The notes under the pieces are model-generated. The model was not told the origin of the DNA and made no database searches. It saw only the letters and a list, made by a program, of their open reading frames with translations. The position numbers and the translations under genes were made by a program. 64,000 bases of DNA from an uncultured Caulobacterales bacterium (GTDB taxonomy: Bacteria; Pseudomonadota; Alphaproteobacteria; Caulobacterales; Caulobacteraceae): contig CAIOHT010000012.1 in assembly GCA_903858185.1 (NCBI GenBank), positions 1 to 64,000 of the forward strand. The letters are read 5' to 3'. Positions 58,650 through 64,000 of the stretch are shown here, piece after piece. Each line of letters begins with the position of its first letter. The first letter of the stretch is position 1.

Positions 58650-58766
58650 TCAGAGCGAGTTGGAGACGAACAGCACCGCCGCCAGAGGCAGGGCGGCCAG
58701 CAGTGCGGCGTTGACGAAGGTCATCGCGATCTTGTCGACGATGTTGGTGAGCTTTTGCGCGGACAT
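58650..58766 (-). CDS. 38-residue single-helix membrane protein
   Basis: The small protein starts MSAQKLTNIVDKIAMTF at ATG 58766, five bases after a near-ideal AAGGAGGG Shine-Dalgarno. A hydrophobic helix (about residues 15-33, NAALLAALPLAAVLFV) ends two or three residues before the stop. Nothing else is encoded by this segment. An imperfect CTGATCGG/CCGATCAG hairpin (58621-58653) overlaps the stop and may be a terminator. It may share a promoter with the DUF2975-XRE genes downstream. Function unknown. Confidence 0.7.
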   Translation of the reverse strand: MSAQKLTNIVDKIAMTFVNAALLAALPLAAVLFVSNSL

Positions 58767-58886
58767 GAGTCCCTCCTTGATGTTGCAGTGCAATACGAAT
58801 GTGGACCTTTCCACACCCTGCGGCCTGAACTGGCGTCCCGTCCGCATCCCCAAACTAGGAATTTGCCGTTCTTCGATCAAGAAGAT

Positions 58887-58901
58887 TATCGATAAACGAT
58901 A
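58887..58901. promoter_or_regulatory. TATCG-N5-CGATA palindrome in A/T-rich divergent gap
   Basis: TATCGATAAACGATA is a perfect inverted repeat with a five-base spacer. It lies in the most A/T-rich stretch seen (about 58850-58930), upstream of the minus-strand small ORF, DUF2975 and XRE genes and 110 bases before rdgB. It is a candidate operator for the XRE protein. TTAA near 58903 gives only a partial CtrA-like match. Confidence 0.5.
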
Positions 58902-59011
58902 TTAAACTTGCGTAACATGATTACGCGGCCGTAATGCAGTGCAGCATAAATTCCCCCGCTTGCGCCGGAGCCGCTTCGGGGCGAGGAAGGCTGCCGCGAA
59001 AGGACACTCTC

Positions 59012-59611
59012 ATGCCGCTGATCCTCCAGCCCGGAACCACCCTGGTCGCCGCGACCCACAATCCCGGCAAGGCGAAGGAACTGGTCGCCCTGCTCGACGG
59101 CCGCTTCGAGATCCTGTCGGCGGGCAGTCTCGGCCTGCCCGAGCCCGACGAGACCGAGTCGACGTTCACCGGCAATGCCCTGCTCAAGGCCCGCCACGCG
59201 GCGGACCTCAGCGGCAGGATCGCCCTGGCGGACGACTCCGGGCTGTCGGTGGCGGCGCTGGACGGCGCGCCCGGGATCTTCTCGGCGCGCTGGGCCGGCC
59301 CGGCCAAGGACTTCGCGGTCGCCATGGGCAAGGTCGAGGAACGGCTGATCGAGACGGGTTCCGACGACCGTTCCGCCTGGTTCACCAGCGCGCTGGCGGT
59401 GGCCTGGCCGGACGGACCGTCGGTCGTGGTCGAGGGGCGCGTCGACGGTCGGCTGGTGTTTCCCGGCCGGGGCGATCGCGGCTTCGGCTACGATCCGATC
59501 TTCATTCCGGATGGCCACAACGAGACCTTCGGCGAGATGGATCCGGTCCGGAAGGACGCGATGAGCCACCGCGCCCGGGCGTTCGAGAAGCTCAAGGCCG
59601 CGCTGTTTTGA
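59012..59611 (+). CDS. rdgB: XTP/dITP diphosphatase (RdgB/HAM1)
   Basis: The 199-residue protein starts [20 protein letters not shown], the Ham1 signature, with [38 protein letters not shown] and the catalytic [18 protein letters not shown]. It hydrolyses inosine and xanthosine triphosphates to keep them out of DNA. ATG 59012 follows AAAGGAC. The stop overlaps the TTG start of hemW by TTGA, so the two genes are coupled. Confidence 0.94.
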   Translation: MPLILQPGTTLVAATHNPGKAKELVALLDGRFEILSAGSLGLPEPDETESTFTGNALLKARHAADLSGRIALADDSGLSVAALDGAPGIFSARWAGPAKDFAVAMGKVEERLIETGSDDRSAWFTSALAVAWPDGPSVVVEGRVDGRLVFPGRGDRGFGYDPIFIPDGHNETFGEMDPVRKDAMSHRARAFEKLKAALF

Positions 59612-60771
59612 CCGAGCTCCCGGCGCTCGGGGTCTATGTCCACTGGCCCTACTGCGCGAGGATCTGCCCTTACTGCGACTTCAACGTCGTGCGGGACCGC
59701 AAGCAGCCTGAGCAGGCCGAGCTGGCCGCGGCCATCGTCGCGGACCTTGAGGCGCACCGCGCCCTGACCGGTCCCCGGCGGCTGGTGTCGGTGTTCCTTG
59801 GCGGCGGCACGCCCTCCCTGATGGACCCGCAGTGGGCCGCCGGCATCGTCGACACGGCGCGACGCCTCTGGGACCCGGCGCCGGATCTGGAAGTCAGTCT
59901 CGAAGCCAATCCGACCGACGCCGAGGCCGGCCGGTTCGCGGCCTTCGCGGCGGCAGGCGTCAACCGCCTGTCGCTCGGCCTGCAGTCGTTCGATGACGCC
60001 GCGCTGACGTTCCTCGGCCGAAACCACGACGCCGCCGAGGCGCGCCGGGCGGCCGATCTGGCGGCGAGGACTTTTCCGCGCCTGTCGGTGGACATGATCT
60101 ACGCCCTGCCGGGCCAGACGGTCGCGGCCTGGATCGACCAGCTCGCCCGGGCAATCGACCTCGGCGCGGAACACATCTCGCCCTATCAGCTGACCATCGA
60201 GGCCGGCACGGCATTTGACCGGGCGGTGGGCAGGGGCCTGTTCCGGCCCGCGGACGACGAGGTCGGCGCAGCGCTCTACGAAGTCACCCGGACTGTGCTG
60301 CAGGCCGCGGGGTTCGAGGCCTATGAGGTCAGCAACCACGCGCGCGGCGAGGCGGCGCGATCGCGGCACAACCTGGTCTACTGGCGAGGCCAGGACTATG
60401 TCGGGGTCGGCCCTGGCGCCCACGGACGGCTCGTGCTGCAAGGCGTCCGCACGGCGACGGAGGCGGCCTCGCGCGTCGGCGACTACATCCGCAATGTCGG
60501 GGAGACCGGTCTCGGCTTCCGCTCACCGGAGGCGCTGTCGCCGCTCGAGGCGGCGGAAGAGCGGCTGCTGATGGGCCTGCGAACCGGAGAGGGCGTGGGG
60601 TTCGGCGAACTGGCCGCGCTGGGTCTGTCTCCCGGCCATCCGGCGGTCGCCGATCTGGTCGGTCAAGGTCTGCTGTCGCCTGATCCCGCACGGCTTCGCG
60701 CCACGCCGGCCGGTCGTGTGATGCTGGATGGCGTCACGCGCGCCCTGATCCTCGGCGCGTCCATGGGCTGA
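59608..60771 (+). CDS. hemW: Heme chaperone HemW (radical-SAM)
   Basis: The 387-residue protein has [20 protein letters not shown] at its start with the CxxxCxxC cluster, [42 protein letters not shown] and [11 protein letters not shown], all HemW/CPO-like signatures. The [20 protein letters not shown] block and C-terminal winged region follow. HemW delivers heme to respiratory proteins; older annotations call it coproporphyrinogen oxidase. Start is TTG 59608, coupled to rdgB. Confidence 0.92.
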   Translation: MTELPALGVYVHWPYCARICPYCDFNVVRDRKQPEQAELAAAIVADLEAHRALTGPRRLVSVFLGGGTPSLMDPQWAAGIVDTARRLWDPAPDLEVSLEANPTDAEAGRFAAFAAAGVNRLSLGLQSFDDAALTFLGRNHDAAEARRAADLAARTFPRLSVDMIYALPGQTVAAWIDQLARAIDLGAEHISPYQLTIEAGTAFDRAVGRGLFRPADDEVGAALYEVTRTVLQAAGFEAYEVSNHARGEAARSRHNLVYWRGQDYVGVGPGAHGRLVLQGVRTATEAASRVGDYIRNVGETGLGFRSPEALSPLEAAEERLLMGLRTGEGVGFGELAALGLSPGHPAVADLVGQGLLSPDPARLRATPAGRVMLDGVTRALILGASMG

Positions 60772-60813
60772 CGGCCCGATTGCGCAATGCGACCGGGCCG
60801 ATAGTCTCCGGTC

Positions 60814-61686
60814 ATGGCTGATGACTCTCCCGTCCTGTCCGCTCCGACCGCCGCTACGCGCGACCACATCGTCGATGTGCTGATCGCTGAGCGGGCGCCG
60901 AAGCTGTCGCGGTCCGCCGCCTGGCCGGTGATTCGGCCATTGCTCTACCAGCTGCTGGGCTACAGCCGGGCGCGAGCCATGGCCGACGCCATCGCGCCGA
61001 TGGGTGGCAAGGCCGCGCTGGACTTCGTCTCCGATCTGCTGGCCATCGACGTCGGGGTGCGGGGCCTGGAGCATCTGCCGCGCGAGGGACGACTGATCAT
61101 CGTTGGCAATCACCCCACCGGAATCGCCGATGGCGTGGCCGTCTATGACGCCCTCAAGGCCGCGCGGCCGGACATCATCTTCTACGCCAATTCCGACGCC
61201 CACCGCGTCTGCCCGAAGTTCGACGAAACGCTGATTCCCGTCGAATGGGTGGCCGCCAAACGTACCCGCGACCGCACCCGCCTGACCCTGACCATGACGC
61301 GCGAGGTGCTCGAGGCCGAGCGGGCGCTGATGGTCTTTCCGGCCGGCAGGCTGGCCCGGCGCGGACCCGACGGGGTCCTGGAGGATCCCGTCTGGATGCC
61401 CACGGCCCTGTCGGTGGCCATGAAACACACCGCTCCCGTGATCCCCGTGCATGTCGCCGGACCCTGGGCCACGCTGTTTCATTTCTTCGACCGGTTCTCG
61501 CCCGAGTTGCGGGACATCACCCTGTTCCACGAGTTGCTGAACAAGACCGGACGGCGTTTCGACGTCACAATCGGTCGTCCAATCCTGCCGACCGCGCTGG
61601 CTTCCGACGCCGCCGTCGCCAGCGCCGCGATCAAGGCCTATGTGGAGCAGGTGCTGCCCCATCACCCCGACGCTCCGTTCACATGA
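60814..61686 (+). CDS. PlsC-type lysophospholipid/ornithine-lipid acyltransferase
   Basis: The 290-residue product has an acyltransferase motif LIIVGNHPTGIADGVAVYDAL, where His and Asp are five residues apart (HX5D) as in hemolysin-like acyltransferases, in place of the HX4D of PlsC. The glycerol-phosphate site is FPAGRLARRGPDG, and EDPVWMPTALSVA and VHVAGPWATL follow. It probably acylates a lysolipid or ornithine. It overlaps tsaE by ATGA. The acyl acceptor cannot be told. Confidence 0.82.
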   Translation: MADDSPVLSAPTAATRDHIVDVLIAERAPKLSRSAAWPVIRPLLYQLLGYSRARAMADAIAPMGGKAALDFVSDLLAIDVGVRGLEHLPREGRLIIVGNHPTGIADGVAVYDALKAARPDIIFYANSDAHRVCPKFDETLIPVEWVAAKRTRDRTRLTLTMTREVLEAERALMVFPAGRLARRGPDGVLEDPVWMPTALSVAMKHTAPVIPVHVAGPWATLFHFFDRFSPELRDITLFHELLNKTGRRFDVTIGRPILPTALASDAAVASAAIKAYVEQVLPHHPDAPFT

Positions 61687-62144
61687 CTCTGCCCGCGCAG
61701 CTCGATCTGCCAGACGAGGCCGCGACCGCGCGGCTGGGCGCGTCCCTGGCGTCCGCGCTGCGCCCCGGGGAGGCGATCTGCCTCACCGGGCCCCTGGGCG
61801 CCGGCAAGTCGACGCTGGCGCGGGCCCTGGTGCGGACGCTGACCCACCCGGACGAGGACGTGCCCAGCCCGACCTTCACCCTGGTGCAGTTCTACGAGAC
61901 GGCGGCGTTTCCGCTGGCCCACTTCGATCTCTACCGGCTGACCGGCGCGGACGAGGCGTTCGAGATCGGCCTCGACGAGGCGCTCGACGAAGGCGCGGCC
62001 CTGATCGAATGGCCGCAGCGGCTCGAGGGACGACTGCCTCCTGACCGACTCGATATAGAGATCAGTCTCGAAGACGGGGGCGAGACGCGGCGCGCGCGCC
62101 TGACGCCCCACGGCGCATGGAAGGGACGGACGCTTGAGTGCTGA
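61683..62144 (+). CDS. tsaE: tRNA threonylcarbamoyladenosine biosynthesis ATPase TsaE
   Basis: The 153-residue P-loop protein has CLTGPLGAGKSTLARAL at residue 34 onward, VPSPTFTLVQFYE, FDLYRL and the family motif IEWPQRLEGRLP. It helps TsaB-TsaD load threonylcarbamoyl onto A37 of ANN-decoding tRNAs. Start ATG 61683 overlaps the acyltransferase stop; its own stop overlaps amgK by 11 bases. It opens a conserved tsaE-amgK-murU-addB order. Confidence 0.94.
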   Translation: MTLPAQLDLPDEAATARLGASLASALRPGEAICLTGPLGAGKSTLARALVRTLTHPDEDVPSPTFTLVQFYETAAFPLAHFDLYRLTGADEAFEIGLDEALDEGAALIEWPQRLEGRLPPDRLDIEISLEDGGETRRARLTPHGAWKGRTLEC

Positions 62145-63225
62145 GCGGGAGGCCGCCAAGGCCGCTTTTCTGACGGCCAACGGCTTTGGCGATACACGCC
62201 GCGAGCTGATGAGCGGCGACGCTTCCACGCGAATCTATGAGCGGCTGCATCTGCGGGACGGCACCAGCCGCATCTTCATGGACCAGCCGCCGAAGGCCGA
62301 GACCGCGCCCTGTCCCCGCGGGGCGACGCGAGACGAGCGGATCGCGCTGGGCTTCAACGCCGCCTATCGCCTGGCGTCCGGCCGGGTCGACGCCTTCGTC
62401 GCCTGCGCCCGCTACCTGAAGTCGCTCGGCCTGTCGGCGCCCGAGGTCGAGGCGTTCGACGCGCCGGCCGGTCTGGCGGTACTCGAGGACCTCGGTGATG
62501 ACCTCTACGCCGCCCGGATCGCCGCCGGCGGCGACGAGGGCGAACTCTATGACGCCGCCATCGACGCCTTGGTGGTTCTGCACGCCGCACGGCCGCCGGA
62601 GGTGCTGGCGTTCGACGGCGTCCGCTGGCCGCTGCTGACCTATGACGACCTGGCGCTGGTCTGCGCCGCCGACCTGTTCACCGAGTGGCTGCCGAAGCTG
62701 CGGCCCGCCTTCGCCCCGGACGCCGCCGCCCTGGCCGAATGGGAGGCGCTGTGGAAGCCGATCCGCGCCCGGGGTGAGGCGACGGCGGACGTCTTCTGCC
62801 ATCGCGACTACCACGCCGAGAACCTGATCTGGTTGCCCGGTCGCGAAGGCCCGGCGCGGGTCGGGCTGATCGATTTCCAGGACGCCGTACGCGCCAACCG
62901 CATGTGGGACCTGTCGATGCTGCTGCATGATGCCCGTCGCGATGTCTCGCCGGCGCGCGAGGCGGCCGCGCTGGAGCGCTATTTCGCCGCCCATCCCGGC
63001 CTCGACCGGCAGACGCTGCTGGCCGATTACCATGCGCTCGGCGGCCTCAACGTCGCCCGGATCATCGGCATCTTCGCCCGGCTGGTCGTGCGCGACGGCA
63101 AGCCGAAATACGAGAGCATGCTGCCGCGCCTGTGGCGCTATCTCGACAGCTGCCTGGCCGACCCGACCATGGCCGGCATGAAGGCCTGGTTCGATCGCTA
63201 TGTGCCTGCGGAGGCCCGGTCATGA
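62134..63225 (+). CDS. amgK: N-acetylmuramate/N-acetylglucosamine 1-kinase AmgK
   Basis: The 363-residue aminoglycoside-phosphotransferase-like kinase has LMSGDASTRIYERLHL, SLGLSAPEVEAFDAPAGLAVLEDLGDDLY, the catalytic CHRDYHAENLIWLPG and the metal site LIDFQDAVRANRMWDLSMLL. AmgK phosphorylates MurNAc and GlcNAc at C1 in the recycling route bypassing GlmU; MurU follows. TTG 62134 has AAGGGACGG upstream. Coupled to both tsaE and murU. Confidence 0.92.
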   Translation: MSAEREAAKAAFLTANGFGDTRRELMSGDASTRIYERLHLRDGTSRIFMDQPPKAETAPCPRGATRDERIALGFNAAYRLASGRVDAFVACARYLKSLGLSAPEVEAFDAPAGLAVLEDLGDDLYAARIAAGGDEGELYDAAIDALVVLHAARPPEVLAFDGVRWPLLTYDDLALVCAADLFTEWLPKLRPAFAPDAAALAEWEALWKPIRARGEATADVFCHRDYHAENLIWLPGREGPARVGLIDFQDAVRANRMWDLSMLLHDARRDVSPAREAAALERYFAAHPGLDRQTLLADYHALGGLNVARIIGIFARLVVRDGKPKYESMLPRLWRYLDSCLADPTMAGMKAWFDRYVPAEARS

Positions 63226-63947
63226 ACGGCCGTCCGACAACCGCGATGGTGCTGGCCGCAGGGCTCGGCACCCGCATGCGCCCCCTGACCAACGACCGGC
63301 CCAAGGCGCTGGTCGAGGTCGGCGGCCGCGCGTTGATCGACCACATGCTCGATCGCCTGGCCCAGGTCGGGGTCGAGACGGCGGTGGTCAACGTCCACGC
63401 CTTCGCCGACCGCCTGGAGGCTCATCTGAAGGCGCGCGACGCCACCGGGGTCCTGCCGCGCATCATCATTTCCGACGAGCGTGCCGAGCCGCTGGAAACC
63501 GGCGGCGGCATCAAGCACGCGCTGCATCTCCTGCCCGACCAGCCGTTCTGGGTCGCCAACATCGACTCGGTCTGGATTGACGATGACGACAGGGCCCTGG
63601 AAGCCGTGGCCGCGGCCTGGGACCCGGACCGCATGGACGTTTGTCTGCTGACCGCCTCGACGGCCGAGTCGATGGGCTTCCATGACACGGGCGACCTGTT
63701 CATCTCGGACGCGGGCGAGGTTCGCTTCAAGGATGCCGGCGAGTCCGCGCCGCTGGTCTATGTCGGCGTGCATATCGCCAAGCCCTCGGTGGTTGCGAGC
63801 GGCCCGGACGGACCGTTCGGCCTGCTGCCGATCTGGAAGCAGCTGACGGAAACGGGCCGGGTCCACGGCGTTTCGCCGAACGGGCTGTGGATGCACGTCG
63901 GCGATCCCCAGGCCCGCGATGCGGCGCAAGCCCGGCTGGCGGGATGA
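63222..63947 (+). CDS. murU: MurNAc-1-phosphate uridylyltransferase MurU
   Basis: The 241-residue nucleotidyltransferase begins AMVLAAGLGTRMRPLTNDRPKALVEVGG, the sugar-1-phosphate NTP transferase signature, with IISDERAEPLETGGGIKHAL and the acidic metal site ANIDSVWIDDDD. MurU makes UDP-MurNAc, so with AmgK it recycles wall sugars without GlcNAc-6-phosphate. The ATG overlaps the amgK stop (ATGA) and the stop overlaps addB. Confidence 0.93.
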   Translation: MNGRPTTAMVLAAGLGTRMRPLTNDRPKALVEVGGRALIDHMLDRLAQVGVETAVVNVHAFADRLEAHLKARDATGVLPRIIISDERAEPLETGGGIKHALHLLPDQPFWVANIDSVWIDDDDRALEAVAAAWDPDRMDVCLLTASTAESMGFHDTGDLFISDAGEVRFKDAGESAPLVYVGVHIAKPSVVASGPDGPFGLLPIWKQLTETGRVHGVSPNGLWMHVGDPQARDAAQARLAG

Positions 63948-64000
63948 GCGATCTGTTCGAGCGTCCGGCGCCCCGCTGGTTCTCGATCCCCGCCCAGCGG
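63944..64000 (+). CDS. addB: AddB double-strand break repair nuclease, 5' end only
   Basis: Only the first 19 codons are visible (MSDLFERPAPRWFSIPAQR), cut by the window edge. The start (ATG 63944 overlapping the murU stop by ATGA) and the short FDDPGPR-x-F-x-IPP-like opening match alphaproteobacterial AddB, and addB regularly follows murU. AddAB resects double-strand ends for recombination. Identity is mainly from position. Confidence 0.7.
   Translation, partial: MSDLFERPAPRWFSIPAQR

Noticed and set aside
58903..58917. TTAA-N7-TAAC as a CtrA binding site
   Set aside because: The second half does not match TTAA; too weak to call without binding data.

Overview
This is a 64 kb stretch of very GC-rich, densely packed bacterial chromosome. 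It reads as core genome of a Caulobacterales alphaproteobacterium (Caulobacter, Phenylobacterium or Brevundimonas-like; I cannot fix the genus). The evidence is a DivL-type cell-cycle kinase with tyrosine in place of the phospho-accepting histidine, an alphaproteobacterial LexA box (GAAC-N7-GAAC) in front of mmcB, a RegB/RegA (ActS/ActR) pair beside a SCO gene, an RpoE-ChrR-type pair, an AmgK-MurU cell-wall recycling pair, and frequent TTG/GTG starts. I see no phage, plasmid, transposase, CRISPR, rRNA or tRNA.

Layout. 1-7.5 kb: a cut LysE-type exporter, a lipoprotein, two short-chain dehydrogenases, a quinone oxidoreductase, small membrane proteins, a DMT transporter and an isoaspartyl peptidase. 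7.5-19.6 kb: ECF sigma factor with a ChrR-like cupin partner, rlmN, a trypsin-fold protein, a DUF805-AmpG fusion, an orphan hybrid kinase, an ABC-F ATPase and yifB. 19.7-26.5 kb: gshB, SirB1-like, yraN and rsmI, then a membrane thioredoxin-fold protein, tryptophanase, zapE and a VOC protein. 26.6-32.4 kb: sdhCDA, creD, sdhB and a membrane-protein gene that appears to start at CTG. 32.4-39.1 kb: ferredoxin reductase, ferredoxin, divL, small genes and a ferritin-like diiron protein. 39.1-47 kb: lipocalin, mmcB, regA/regB, sco, PHA depolymerase, YgjP-type metallopeptidase and PBP1A. 47-58.8 kb: recQ, gyrB, recF, dnaN, grpE, hrcA, rph and an XRE/DUF2975 module. 59-64 kb: rdgB, hemW, acyltransferase, tsaE, amgK, murU and the start of addB.

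Functional links. Succinate dehydrogenase, RegB/RegA and SCO concern respiration and redox control. AmpG, AmgK and MurU together suggest muropeptide import and direct MurNAc recycling, alongside PBP1A. gyrB, recF, dnaN, recQ, mmcB and addB form a replication/repair concentration, but dnaA and an origin are not visible. The ferredoxin reductase gene and the ferritin-like diiron gene, about 5.4 kb apart, share a near-identical promoter-proximal sequence centred on TTGACG-N4-CGTCA. This suggests co-regulation of an electron-transfer set whose substrate is unknown, and I consider it the best candidate for something undescribed.

Intergenic DNA carries several repeat families: paired GGGGACATGTACC hairpins at two convergent junctions, a TGGCCCG/CGGGCCA inverted pair, and CTCTCC/GGGGGACC modules near recF, dnaN and grpE. 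Three convergent gene pairs overlap at one CTAG shared by both TAG stops. Most of the window is ordinary; the findings are mostly unusual variants and regulatory sequences, not a clearly new system.
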